Positions 35,820 through 44,345 of a stretch of DNA of 64,000 nucleotides are shown here, piece by piece. This stretch comes from a virus. A model generated the notes under the pieces. It searched no databases and was not told the origin of the DNA. It saw only the letters and a list, made by a program, of their open reading frames with translations. Each line of letters opens with the position of its first letter. The first letter of the stretch is position 1. The position numbers and the translations under genes were made by a program. The stretch lies in the IMG/VR virus record IMGVR_UViG_3300031576_000026, positions 16,292-80,291 of that record. One strand, 5' to 3'.

Positions 35820-36167
35820 TCATACTTCTCGATTAATAGATCTATCTTCACTAAACCCATCCGGATATCTTTTGCGAAGTTTTTCTACATTAGCTTTCTT
35901 AATGTCATCCTCCTCAAATCCAAACATTTCGGAAAGAACTTCAAGATACCAGTAGCAATCTCCCATTTCACCCATCAATTGTTCTTTCATTTTATCATTA
36001 ACATCATGGCCGTGAAACATAATTTTTTTAATCACGTTTGCCAGTTCCCCTGCTTCGCCTGTTAATCCTAGAGTTGCGTTTACTACTATTTCGTCTGGGT
36101 TTAGTTTTTGATTTAGAGTTCTTAGAACTTCGTCTCGGTAATTCATCATGTCCTTTCCATAGGTCAT
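35820..36167 (-). CDS. MazG-like nucleotide pyrophosphohydrolase
   Basis: A 115-residue all-alpha NTP pyrophosphohydrolase. The motifs GLTGEAGELANVIKK, EMGDCYWYLEVL and KLRKRYPDGF are those of the MazG-like family, which hydrolyses NTPs or dNTPs to monophosphates with magnesium. The first 140 bases overlap the upstream gene. GGAAAGG just before the ATGs at 36149 and 36146 suggests these may be the true start rather than 36167. Confidence 0.85.
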   Translation of the reverse strand: MTYGKDMMNYRDEVLRTLNQKLNPDEIVVNATLGLTGEAGELANVIKKIMFHGHDVNDKMKEQLMGEMGDCYWYLEVLSEMFGFEEDDIKKANVEKLRKRYPDGFSEDRSINREV

Positions 36168-36459
36168 CTTTCCCTATATTATTTTTTTCAAACTCCAGTA
36201 AAAAAAGCAAATTACATGCCGCATGCGCTAAGTGTGTTAAACCAGATTCCTTATCTATTCTGGTCATCCCACTAGAATTATATTTATAGAGGTGCCTAAA
36301 TGTTGCATCTAAAATGCGACTCCAATCAAATCCTTCTCTCCAATTTTGCGCTGTATATTTACTTTCACCGTAGGTTAGAACTTCGGCTACTAATAATAAT
36401 GCATCAGAAGGTAGAAGAGAACATCTGGGTTTTCCCTTATCAAACTTTACCCCACCCAT
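36028..36459 (-). CDS. dATP/dGTP pyrophosphohydrolase-like protein
   Basis: A 143-residue protein. Residues 1-95 show the phage dATP/dGTP diphosphohydrolase pattern: KFDKGKPRCSLLPSDAL, VLTYGESKYTAQNW, RHLYKY, ESGLTHLAHAACNLLFLLEF. The remaining 45 residues are a Ser/Arg/Lys tail produced by reading the start of the MazG gene in another frame. The conserved core is complete, so the protein should be active. Together with MazG it would trim specific dNTPs. Confidence 0.8.
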   Translation of the reverse strand: MGGVKFDKGKPRCSLLPSDALLLVAEVLTYGESKYTAQNWREGFDWSRILDATFRHLYKYNSSGMTRIDKESGLTHLAHAACNLLFLLEFEKNNIGKDDLWKGHDELPRRSSKNSKSKTKPRRNSSKRNSRINRRSRGTGKRD

Positions 36460-36472
36460 ATTTCACACGATA

Positions 36473-36721
36473 TTAAGCTGCTGTTGGTTCTGCACTTTCT
36501 TCACTAACCGAAACTACTTCAGATTCTGTGTTTTCTTCTTTTACCGGAACGTCTGGGGTGGTTTGTGCATTAAGAGCCCTAACAGCAGAAAACTTCTGTA
36601 ACAGTGGATAAACTTCTTTAGCTGGCCTATTCCCAAGATATGCTAAAATCTCATTCAATAAACCTTCCTCCATTACAAATTGTTGGCTTGGTTTTGTTTC
36701 TTGTGTATTAGTTGTTGACAT
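36473..36721 (-). CDS. Hypothetical small acidic protein
   Basis: An 82-residue protein: a helical middle (LNEILAYLGNRPAKEVYPLLQKFSAV) and a Glu/Ser/Val-rich disordered tail. Proteins with this NRP-KEVYPLL pattern occur in other phages without known function. GAGTAAAAA precedes the ATG. Confidence 0.55.
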   Translation of the reverse strand: MSTTNTQETKPSQQFVMEEGLLNEILAYLGNRPAKEVYPLLQKFSAVRALNAQTTPDVPVKEENTESEVVSVSEESAEPTAA

Positions 36722-36730
36722 TTTTTACTC

Positions 36731-36940
36731 CTATTTTAAGTTTAAGGTTGAAGCAGAAACATATGTACTATTATTCAAACTATTAAATAATCCTGATGTA
36801 GAAAGATTTGTAGTACTATCGGTAGTATATGTTGCGTATACTGGTTGCTGACTACCCAGTGAGTTAATGGAAATAGATTTGGGCTTATTATACTCTTTTG
36901 AAGGAGAGGAAACTCGCTCCTCGTTAACTCTCCCTCTTAA
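36731..36940 (-). other. Open frame without start codon, candidate -1 frameshift extension
   Basis: After the stop of the next upstream gene, the -1 frame stays open for about 66 residues of Ser/Thr/Asn-rich, coding-like sequence ending STLNLK. No ATG, GTG or TTG lies near its beginning. The upstream gene ends on T-TTT-TAA, where a slip of one base would turn the stop into Leu and enter this frame. Alternatives are an unusual start codon or a sequencing error. Confidence 0.35.
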
Positions 36941-37137
36941 AAAGGACGAACTGCAACTTCTACTTGATCTAGTCGATTTAGAAAATTCTCTGGGATTTCT
37001 CTTCCAGCGATTAACATAGCCGTCTTCTCATCGTTTGTTAAAATTGTCTTTGGACCCACTAAAATTTTAGCAGATTCACTTTGTTTCTTTACATCGGTTT
37101 TTGGATTAAAAAAAACAACATATTCATATAGTCTCAT
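36937..37137 (-). CDS. Small conserved-type phage protein (EYVV...VAVRPF)
   Basis: A 66-residue protein starting at the ATG at 37137, preceded by AAAGG; an earlier in-frame ATG at 37152 lacks a good site. Pattern: LYEYVVFFNPK, LTNDEKTAMLIAGREIP, LDQVEVAVRPF. This type is common in podoviruses and siphoviruses; function unknown. It is the first gene after a consensus promoter and a 5' hairpin. Confidence 0.65.
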   Translation of the reverse strand: MRLYEYVVFFNPKTDVKKQSESAKILVGPKTILTNDEKTAMLIAGREIPENFLNRLDQVEVAVRPF

Positions 37138-37150
37138 TATTTTCCTTTCC

Positions 37151-37175
37151 AACTATCCGGAATTTCCAGATAGTT
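37151..37175 (-). promoter_or_regulatory. 5' mRNA hairpin
   Basis: AACTATC and GATAGTT form a 7-bp stem that continues inward through GGAA/TTCC, a near-perfect 25-base palindrome. It would be at the very 5' end of the transcript from the promoter at 37192-37220, and its 3' edge is just ahead of the ribosome site. Likely an mRNA stabiliser or an operator. Confidence 0.5.
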
Positions 37176-37191
37176 CCAATTTATAGACATA

Positions 37192-37220
37192 ATTATATCA
37201 AACTTGATAAATTTTGTCAA
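37192..37220 (-). promoter_or_regulatory. Consensus sigma70 promoter
   Basis: On the minus strand: TTGACA (37220-37215), 17-base spacer, TATAAT (37197-37192). Both boxes are perfect. It overlaps the end of the metallophosphoesterase gene and should drive the genes from 37137 downwards. Confidence 0.85.
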
Positions 37221-37969
37221 TCTATTTTATAAAGTTTTCCAGAAACAACACAAGTTCCATTAACGATAGGAACGGGTTGAAGATAAACACAGCCCGTTTT
37301 AGAATCTAGAAATCCAATTCCAAAACCAAGACTCCAGTCTCGTAAAGCTTTGATTCTGTGCATATAATCAATTTCATTAATATCACCAAGCCAACCGAAG
37401 CTTGCTCCAACGTGTGTATCACCATGGGCACTTCCTTGGACTACATAAGATGTTCGGTGTATATGTCCTATGACAATATTCTTTTGGAATGTATCTAATG
37501 CTTTATAAACAGCATATTGACCAGCATTGCCAGTGTCATGAGTTATATAAAGTTTACCCAATTTATAATGTTTCTTGTAAGGTACATATTTAAAGCCAAA
37601 TTTCTCAAGTTCTAGAATTTTTTCAGTTGATATGAAATTAAACAACTCTGGAGCATGATCCTGTAAGTATCGTTCCAATCTATCGCAATGATTACCTGAG
37701 ATAAAGACTTTATTCTTAGCTCCAAGATCACTTAATTGCTTCAATAGCTTCTTGGCCTCTTCAACTTCATAATCCAACTTTAACGCTCTGTTTGGATCTT
37801 TGCTATGGGAACTAACTGAGAAATTATCAATAAAATCTCCCATGATTATGACATGATCTGGCTTAAAATCCTTCATGACTTTTAGCATTAAATTAAATGC
37901 TTTTTTATCATGATATGGTATGTGTGCATCAGAGACAAAAAGAATTTTTTCTAGTTTATGATTTTTCAT
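37217..37969 (-). CDS. Calcineurin-like metallophosphoesterase
   Basis: A 250-residue enzyme with the full dinuclear-metal set: Asp14 and His16 in VSDAHIPYH, Asp45 in MGDFID, Asn93-His94 in SGNHCD, and His169/His171 in GHIHR. Phage members may act on nucleotide or RNA ends; the RNA ligase encoded nearby makes an end-healing role possible but unproven. Confidence 0.85.
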   Translation of the reverse strand: MKNHKLEKILFVSDAHIPYHDKKAFNLMLKVMKDFKPDHVIIMGDFIDNFSVSSHSKDPNRALKLDYEVEEAKKLLKQLSDLGAKNKVFISGNHCDRLERYLQDHAPELFNFISTEKILELEKFGFKYVPYKKHYKLGKLYITHDTGNAGQYAVYKALDTFQKNIVIGHIHRTSYVVQGSAHGDTHVGASFGWLGDINEIDYMHRIKALRDWSLGFGIGFLDSKTGCVYLQPVPIVNGTCVVSGKLYKID

Positions 37970-38423
37970 AATTAATACCTGCTACTTTGTAGATGATTTG
38001 TTTTTCCTTGTTTTTATTTTTCCTGGTAATACCAGAAAGAGAACAATTTATGGAATTTGTAACCCATTCCATATTATCTAAAGTATATCCTTCTTTAGGA
38101 TTAATTCTATTAATAGATGGAGTTAATTTAATATCATAGTTATTTATAACCCAGTGCTTATATAATCTAAGAAAATCCTCATTTGTTTTAGACCATGTAT
38201 AAAAATCTTCTTTTTTTAATAAAGATTTACCCTTATATAGATGTGGGCTCCTGGTTGCTTTACCTTTGGTTCTTCTTTTCATGCCTCTATAACATATCAT
38301 TATAAACCCATTTATTGTTTTTTTATATATTTTTCGTCTGATATACTCACAATCAGAACAATAATTTGCAAGATTTACAACACAAGGATGCATCCGATGT
38401 TTACAATTTATACATTCTTTCAT
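37956..38423 (-). CDS. HNH-type (homing-like) endonuclease
   Basis: A 155-residue protein. Four N-terminal cysteines (CINC near the start, then CSDC) may bind zinc. The C-terminal half has TPSINRINPKEGYTLDNMEWVT, the signature stretch of a phage HNH-like family in which D/N-R-I-x-P-x-x-GY leads to N-x-x-WV. It sits between two housekeeping genes, as mobile nucleases do. Confidence 0.7.
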   Translation of the reverse strand: MKECINCKHRMHPCVVNLANYCSDCEYIRRKIYKKTINGFIMICYRGMKRRTKGKATRSPHLYKGKSLLKKEDFYTWSKTNEDFLRLYKHWVINNYDIKLTPSINRINPKEGYTLDNMEWVTNSINCSLSGITRKNKNKEKQIIYKVAGINYEKS

Positions 38424-38749
38424 TTAAATAAATTTCTATGTTTTAAAATATAATAAAATCCTGCCTCGCTAGACAAAATTTGTCTTTCTGTTAATCCCAT
38501 TGAATATTCATTAGAAAAAGCATGCATACATTCATGTAGAAATGTTGTAACTGTTTCTTTATCAGACATATCTAATCTCAATAATATTTGTCTATTTTGA
38601 AAATCGGTTTCTCCAAATCTATCATTAGGATAAAACTCTCTAACCCAAACAACTTTATAGAAAACACTAGAAGCTATTTGTACTCGTGATGGAATCTTAT
38701 TTCTTAATTTCCTCCAGTTCACTTTCACTAATATTCCCTCTATTTTCAA
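38420..38749 (-). CDS. Small putative zinc metallopeptidase
   Basis: A 109-residue protein with HECMH (residues about 70-74) inside TTFLHECMHAFS, the zinc-binding HExxH of small phage metallopeptidase-like proteins. A downstream acid (SSEAGFYY) could be the third ligand. It may be a SprT/ImmA-like protease fragment or domain. It overlaps the next gene at both ends. Confidence 0.6.
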   Translation of the reverse strand: MKIEGILVKVNWRKLRNKIPSRVQIASSVFYKVVWVREFYPNDRFGETDFQNRQILLRLDMSDKETVTTFLHECMHAFSNEYSMGLTERQILSSEAGFYYILKHRNLFK

Positions 38750-38960
38750 TAATTCTTTTGTATTTTTCTAAATGAATTTCTAGTATTGATTGATTATTAA
38801 TTATGCATTTATAAACGTCTTTTACCGGCACATACTTAAAATAACCAATCAACGCTTTTTTATTGGCATTGAATACATCTAAAATCTTTTCTAGATCTCT
38901 AACAATTATTTTAGCTTTCTTATAATTTTTTAGGTCAAAAATCATCATCATCCACATCAA
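38697..38960 (-). CDS. Hypothetical helical protein
   Basis: Up to 87 residues; the start could be any of several Met codons between 38960 and 38945 because the start overlaps the end of the ATPase gene. It is helical and Lys/Ile-rich, with no recognised domain. It overlaps the metallopeptidase gene by 53 bases. Confidence 0.5.
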   Translation of the reverse strand: MMWMMMIFDLKNYKKAKIIVRDLEKILDVFNANKKALIGYFKYVPVKDVYKCIINNQSILEIHLEKYKRIIENRGNISESELEEIKK

Positions 38961-39933
38961 ATCCTTGTTTAATACCTAATTGTTGCTTTTTTGTTTGAAA
39001 TTCCTTTTTGAAATATGATATTTCTTTCATAATACTATCTATTGCTTCTTGTGGAGTTATTTCATAAATTGCAGATCTAATTACAATCTCATGTAGATGG
39101 GCTGCTGTCAATTCACTATATTTTTTTTGCTTAATAATCTGTAAAGTTTCGTCTGGTATTTCTCCTTTACTGAAAAATTTAAAAAGTTCGTATCTGGCAT
39201 TGGAATCCGGATAGTCCATTTTTATCTTATCATCAAATCTTCCCGGTCTATTGGTTATATTAGCCAAAAGATTTTCTGGGAAATTAGTAGTTGCTATGAT
39301 GAATATTGGAATTTGGAATATTTTTTCTTTATTGTCTAATAAAGATAAAAGACTGCTCGTACTTTTTATTTTAGCATTTTCAGCTTCAACACCACCTATG
39401 TCTTCAGCCACTAAGATAATTTTTTTAACTCCTTCCACATATTGAAAGCTCTTAAAGAAGTCTTTAACTTCAGACGGATCAATTTTATCAGTTGACCATA
39501 AAATAATAGCAGTTTTATTGTCTTTTGAATATTGTTGACAAACTTTAATTAAAGCTGTGGTTTTCCCCGTACCTGCGCTACCCCATAATAATACAGCCCG
39601 CCTTGGAATTTCTATCCCTAATCTCTTATAAACATGAAGATTACGGAAAAAGCAATCTATTTTTTTAGTTAATTCTGTTACATTTACGAAATTTTCTAAA
39701 ATAGAATCTGTAACAAACGAAGTAGATTCTAATTTTAAACCCTTTAACGTTTTTTGGATTGACCATACTCCAGGTTTAACCTGATATGGTTCTGGTTTAT
39801 ATTCCTCTTCGTGATAAATAAATTGAACAAAATCTCCTTCTGGTGTGACTGTACAAAAATCGCTTTCTTCAATCTTTTCATTTTCCTTTATGTCTAGTAA
39901 TTTTTGTTTTCTGAGTAAAGTGAAATAACCCAT
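38935..39933 (-). CDS. AAA+ ATPase
   Basis: A 332-residue AAA+ protein: Walker A GSAGTGKT (118-125), Walker B LVAEDIG (to 180), sensor-1 ATTN (214-217), and an arginine finger region NRPGRFD (228-234). The last motif is typical of the classic AAA clade. The N-terminal 100 residues are unlike clamp loaders. It probably remodels a protein complex; the partner is unknown. Confidence 0.85.
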   Translation of the reverse strand: MGYFTLLRKQKLLDIKENEKIEESDFCTVTPEGDFVQFIYHEEEYKPEPYQVKPGVWSIQKTLKGLKLESTSFVTDSILENFVNVTELTKKIDCFFRNLHVYKRLGIEIPRRAVLLWGSAGTGKTTALIKVCQQYSKDNKTAIILWSTDKIDPSEVKDFFKSFQYVEGVKKIILVAEDIGGVEAENAKIKSTSSLLSLLDNKEKIFQIPIFIIATTNFPENLLANITNRPGRFDDKIKMDYPDSNARYELFKFFSKGEIPDETLQIIKQKKYSELTAAHLHEIVIRSAIYEITPQEAIDSIMKEISYFKKEFQTKKQQLGIKQGFDVDDDDF

Positions 39934-39935
39934 TA

Positions 39936-40112
39936 TTATTCTCTTCGATATTCTAGATATAGGTTAGCATCAATCACAACTTCTTCTCCGGTATCTTCTG
40001 ATGTAAACTTAATCCATATACATTCTTTATCATGGTATAATACCAACATTCCTCCCCAACCAAATCCTGGCCATTGGCCATATAGATCATAATATCGTTT
40101 CTGGACTTCCAT
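39936..40112 (-). CDS. Small protein
   Basis: ATG at 40112 opens a 58-residue ORF (MEVQKRYYDLYGQWP start, then FGWGGMLVLYHDKECIWIKF). Its ATG overlaps the stop of the RNA ligase gene (TAATG) and its stop lies two bases before the ATPase start. Codon use and tight coupling support it as real. Function unknown. Confidence 0.6.
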   Translation of the reverse strand: MEVQKRYYDLYGQWPGFGWGGMLVLYHDKECIWIKFTSEDTGEEVVIDANLYLEYRRE

Positions 40113-41224
40113 TAATGAAATTCCGTTCCATTTTTTAATAAATAATAATCGGGATTTATCATCTTAACGATTTTTCTTCCTATTGGAGATATCTTCTCAT
40201 TAATAGATTTAATAACTAATCCTTCATTCGTTTCATTTGATAATGGGTTTTGTCCAACTAAAATATTAGCCTGATTAATGTTAAAAGGCCCCACATATAC
40301 AATTGGAACTACGGGTAATTCCATGCGTTCTGCCATATCAATAAAATCCCAATGATCTAAATATTTATGTGTTCCATCTTCATCCACAAACATTATATCA
40401 AAGATATATAATTTGTATTCTCCTCTAGCACATCCATAATTAAAATTCTTCTGTATTCCGTCTCCGACTATTTCTCCATATACCACATATCCTTCTGGGA
40501 TTTTAGCATCAAGATTATACTGTCTAAATATTTTACTATATACATCCTCTTCATAAAATCCCTTATGTTCTGATTTATCATGTATTTGAACATTATGGCT
40601 ACCCCAAACAAATTGCCATTTAGGTAAAAAACCAAAGAACTTTAGGATTTTTCTATATAGGGTATTTGCATCAAAAGGAACCCAGCCATATCTGGCATTG
40701 GTACCATGTAGTTTAGTAGTCATGACTACTGGTTCATTCTCAGTGAATAGATTGTTATACCACTTAATATTTTCTATATCGGTATATTTGCAAAAATATC
40801 TATTTGATTGTTTTTTAGATTTTTTTACATTGAGTTTACTTGGTAAGGATTCTTTAGCTGGTTCATATTTTTTTACTTGAAGAATTGAGGATACATCTTC
40901 TTCTAATTTACAATTTTTATCGATAACTAATCCGGTATGATGCAAATCAACAATCATTCCTTGTGAGATAGCCCCTCTTATTTTTATTGATTTTACTCTA
41001 GATTTGGTTAATTTGATTTTAGAATCCGGAGGAAATAGTTTTTCTTCTAGATCCACAGGTAGAATAGAATCCACTGGAATATAGATAATAGGTTGACCCA
41101 CCTTGTATAAATCCTTCTGTATTACTACCATCCAATCATATATTTTGGCAACAGATAAACGATCTGCATTTGGATGTGGTAAGATATCCTGAATTGTGGT
41201 TACTGGTACTTTAAACGTACTCAC
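40112..41224 (-). CDS. RNA ligase (Rnl5/DraRnl-like)
   Basis: A 370-residue ATP-dependent RNA ligase. The N-terminal 110 residues form an OB-like domain (HPNADRL, YIPVDSILP, IRGAISQGM) as in the Deinococcus DraRnl group. The nucleotidyltransferase motifs follow: Lys171 in TTKLHGTN (motif I), FVWGSHN (III), YVVYGEIVG (IV), EGLVIKS and KIVKMINP (V). It seals nicked or broken RNA, possibly repairing host tRNA cleaved in defence. Confidence 0.85.
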   Translation of the reverse strand: MSTFKVPVTTIQDILPHPNADRLSVAKIYDWMVVIQKDLYKVGQPIIYIPVDSILPVDLEEKLFPPDSKIKLTKSRVKSIKIRGAISQGMIVDLHHTGLVIDKNCKLEEDVSSILQVKKYEPAKESLPSKLNVKKSKKQSNRYFCKYTDIENIKWYNNLFTENEPVVMTTKLHGTNARYGWVPFDANTLYRKILKFFGFLPKWQFVWGSHNVQIHDKSEHKGFYEEDVYSKIFRQYNLDAKIPEGYVVYGEIVGDGIQKNFNYGCARGEYKLYIFDIMFVDEDGTHKYLDHWDFIDMAERMELPVVPIVYVGPFNINQANILVGQNPLSNETNEGLVIKSINEKISPIGRKIVKMINPDYYLLKNGTEFH

Positions 41225-41589
41225 GCAGTCTCCTTATTGAAACCATTGGAATTTGAGTAATAAATATTCTTAATGCCGACATCTTTTATGAGCTGAAAAC
41301 AAAAGGAGCAAGGCTTAGCTAAAGCCATCTGACTTGTTTTAGTTTCTCGGTAAACATATATATCACATCCATTCAGATCTTCTCTTCCAGCATTAAGAAT
41401 TGCGTCTAATTCAGCATGCAGCGTTTTCCATTTATTATTACTGCGCCTGTGTGTTCTATTCTTATTGAACCCCATTCCTATGATCTTATTCCCTTTAACT
41501 ATAATAGCCCCCAATTTATGGGGTTTATAATTGCTCTTATAACTTAATTTTCTGGCTACATCAAAAAATCTAACCTTCATAATATCCAA
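41221..41589 (-). CDS. Deoxycytidylate deaminase family protein
   Basis: A 122-residue zinc deaminase: HAELDAIL with the catalytic Glu, and PCSFC for zinc. Size and context fit conversion of dCMP to dUMP, which the ThyX encoded nearby would methylate to dTMP. A different cytidine-type substrate is possible. It overlaps the polymerase gene by 13 bases. Confidence 0.8.
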   Translation of the reverse strand: MDIMKVRFFDVARKLSYKSNYKPHKLGAIIVKGNKIIGMGFNKNRTHRRSNNKWKTLHAELDAILNAGREDLNGCDIYVYRETKTSQMALAKPCSFCFQLIKDVGIKNIYYSNSNGFNKETA

Positions 41590-44345
41590 TCAATCGGTTT
41601 TACTTTATGCTTTGCAAGCCAATCATTGGTTTTTGAGAAATACTTTCCGCCTAGAAATCCTCCAGATTGATTTAAAGGAGAAGGATGATTTCCAGTTAAT
41701 ACCATTATTTTATCATGAATGGCTAATTTTGTCAATTTATCTTTAGCATATTTTCCCCAACATATAATAACTATAGGTTTTTTCAAGTTAACTAATTTCT
41801 TTAAAACACAATCAGTGTATTGTTCCCAACCAATATTTGAATGTGACAAAGACTTTTCCTCTTCTATAGTTAAAATACTATTTAATAATAATACTCCTTG
41901 ACTTGCCCATGGACTAAGATCTCCACTAGAAGGAAAATTAATGTTTAGATCGGCTTGAAGTTCTTTAAATACATTTTTTAATGAGGCTGGAATTTTAGAA
42001 TGACTAACAGAAAATGCTAACCCACAAGCATCTTTCTTGTTGGGATAAGGATCTTGACCTATAATAACCACTTTGGTTTTATCTGGGTTAAAATACTCAA
42101 ATGCTTTAAAAATTTTATCCTTTCCCGGTAATATTGATTTTCCTGAAGATTCTTCTTTTTGAATAAAATCCAATGCTTTGGTTTTATACAAGCTCATTTC
42201 AAATTTAAGTAATTGATTTTGATGTTTTTTTAATGAATAATTAGGAAAAATTTTAGTGTCTAAAATAGTTGAAAATCTTTGTGCTGTTTTATGAAGCTTT
42301 TCCAAGAATTTAGATTTACTATGATCACCATCGAAATCTTCTATTAGTGCTAAACTATTATCTGTTTTAAAATAACAATAAATCCTATCTCCTTCCACAT
42401 AATCTGTTTCTTCTATTGCATCTCTAACTTTTGACTCATTGGTTCTTTCGGATGTTAAAGTTTTATCTGAAATAGTCATCCGTTTAACCCAGCGCTTAAT
42501 ATCTTTAATATCAAGTATTTCTTTAACATAATCTTCATAAATTTTCAAATAGCCATGTGTTTCTTTTATAATACCACCAACGATTTTCTCTAGAAATTCT
42601 CTGAGGGCTGGTTCTAGAGTGGGGCTTTTTAAAGCAGATCCTTTATATTTAATATCTCCATTTTCTTTATGAAGAACATAATTTTTACTTTTGATAACAA
42701 TAAATTTCGGATAAAATCCATCATCGTCCCATCTAATTGTCTGAGGAAAATTCCCAGATAGTTCATCTTTTAATAATATTCTTTGTTCCTTATGTATAAA
42801 AGATCCATCCATATGGCCAAAAGATATACTATCTGTATCAACATTTGCTATGAGCATATTTCTAGAATTTACCCAGTCAATTCCCCTTTGTAATATCTCT
42901 CTGCCGTAACGAGTAACCGTGGCTGCTCCTTCTCCATAATTAAAAGCCAATCCCGGAGCACCCATAAATCCATATAAAGAATTAATAAATATCTTTTCAG
43001 ATTGCTCTAGATGTTTATAATAATCTTCTCCGGTATCTTGGGCAAGCCCTTTGTTTTTTAATCTCTCAGTTCTAAAATATTCTACTAAGTTTAAAAAATA
43101 TTTATCGGGATCTTTTTTCTCCGGATAGATTTTATATTCCATCATAATAGACGGATAAAGAGAAGCTATGTCAAGTTTTAAAATATTATTAAATATTCCC
43201 GGATTACCCCAAGAAATTGCTCCTTCAAATTCTGGTATAATATCAGCTTTGGGAATAGAGTGATCTTTCTGTAAATAAGATCTTAACATTATAGAATTTA
43301 ATTGACTTCCGCTCGCACTCTGCATTGTGGCTTGGAAAGATTTGGGTATACTTTGAGCCATATAGAAATATGGAGGTATAAATTTATCAAAAAGAGTAAG
43401 AGAATCATCTGCATCGTGTATACAATAATCTTTAATTTTATCCCATTCTTGGGTTATTTTATAATTATCCCTTATTCGGGATGCATCATAAAAGACACGA
43501 TCTTTATTTTCCCAGCCTTCTTGTTTAATAATTGCTTTTAATCCATAACTATCATATTTTTTTTCAACACTGTCGGCTTTGATAGCCAAAAACATTGTAT
43601 CTATTATATTTCTGCCATATATATAACAATCATGATAATGTAAATCTCTATTTCCGTCTACACGAAAATCTGATTGATATTTATCATTTATTTTCAGGCT
43701 GCTGCCATCCCTACCTATATCTAAACTTATATCGTATTTAGAAGCTATATAATTTAAATAAGGTAAATCATATCCAAAACAATTATGACCGAGAAGAATC
43801 GAAGGATCTATTTTTCTAACCCAGGAGCACCAATCCTGTATCATGACTCCTTCATCTTCATAATCATCATATGCAAATAGTTTTCTGGTTATTGTATTAC
43901 ATCTCCTGAATGTATTTGAAATTAATAGAAGTTTTGCGTCTTCAGTGTGTTTTAATGTCGTTGCTTCAATGTCAAAGGCCAATACGCCTATATCTGAAGG
44001 CTTCATATCTTTAAAATAACCGTAGCCTTCCTTAATCATTAAAGATTCTTTTGAATTATATATAGAAAAAGTATCTTGGCCTTTGTAGTGACGACGACAA
44101 TCTAGAAATTTTCTTTTATTATCATAGTATTGGATAAATCCATAATGTAAATCTCCATTTAATCTTTTCCATTTACCCTCTAATGACTTTGAGGACAATA
44201 TCCAATATGTATTAGGAAAAAATTCACTGGTTACGGAACCATCCGGATTTTCTCTAAAAATTTCTACGCTATTATCTTTTGGTTCAATGGCCACGATATA
44301 GTTTATTGGTGATTTGCCAAAGATTAATGAATTGATATTATTCAT
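41577..44345 (-). CDS. Family B DNA polymerase fused to uracil-DNA glycosylase
   Basis: A 922-residue single frame. Exonuclease motifs: FDIEATTL (near 120), GHNCFGYDLPYL, YCIHDADD. Polymerase motifs: A LDIASLYPSIM, B INSLYGFMGAP, C NVDTDSISF. After about residue 730 comes a complete family 1 UDG: GQDPYP with Asp765, GLAFSV, LLLNS, and HPSPL with His887. Fusion is direct, without a stop or frameshift. The UDG could clear uracil at the fork or serve as a processivity element, as poxviral D4 does for its family B polymerase. Family calls are firm; the role of the fusion is inference. Confidence 0.92.
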   Translation of the reverse strand: MNNINSLIFGKSPINYIVAIEPKDNSVEIFRENPDGSVTSEFFPNTYWILSSKSLEGKWKRLNGDLHYGFIQYYDNKRKFLDCRRHYKGQDTFSIYNSKESLMIKEGYGYFKDMKPSDIGVLAFDIEATTLKHTEDAKLLLISNTFRRCNTITRKLFAYDDYEDEGVMIQDWCSWVRKIDPSILLGHNCFGYDLPYLNYIASKYDISLDIGRDGSSLKINDKYQSDFRVDGNRDLHYHDCYIYGRNIIDTMFLAIKADSVEKKYDSYGLKAIIKQEGWENKDRVFYDASRIRDNYKITQEWDKIKDYCIHDADDSLTLFDKFIPPYFYMAQSIPKSFQATMQSASGSQLNSIMLRSYLQKDHSIPKADIIPEFEGAISWGNPGIFNNILKLDIASLYPSIMMEYKIYPEKKDPDKYFLNLVEYFRTERLKNKGLAQDTGEDYYKHLEQSEKIFINSLYGFMGAPGLAFNYGEGAATVTRYGREILQRGIDWVNSRNMLIANVDTDSISFGHMDGSFIHKEQRILLKDELSGNFPQTIRWDDDGFYPKFIVIKSKNYVLHKENGDIKYKGSALKSPTLEPALREFLEKIVGGIIKETHGYLKIYEDYVKEILDIKDIKRWVKRMTISDKTLTSERTNESKVRDAIEETDYVEGDRIYCYFKTDNSLALIEDFDGDHSKSKFLEKLHKTAQRFSTILDTKIFPNYSLKKHQNQLLKFEMSLYKTKALDFIQKEESSGKSILPGKDKIFKAFEYFNPDKTKVVIIGQDPYPNKKDACGLAFSVSHSKIPASLKNVFKELQADLNINFPSSGDLSPWASQGVLLLNSILTIEEEKSLSHSNIGWEQYTDCVLKKLVNLKKPIVIICWGKYAKDKLTKLAIHDKIMVLTGNHPSPLNQSGGFLGGKYFSKTNDWLAKHKVKPIDWIL

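Noticed and set aside
35820-36459. Aminoadenine (Z) genome pathway because of MazG-type and dATP/dGTP hydrolases
   Set aside because: No PurZ and the polymerase is family B with UDG, not the DpoZ type; these hydrolases are common in ordinary phages.
41707-41735. TTGACA-N17-TAAAAT inside the UDG part of the polymerase gene
   Set aside because: It is within a conserved coding stretch and the -10 box is weaker, so it is likely chance.
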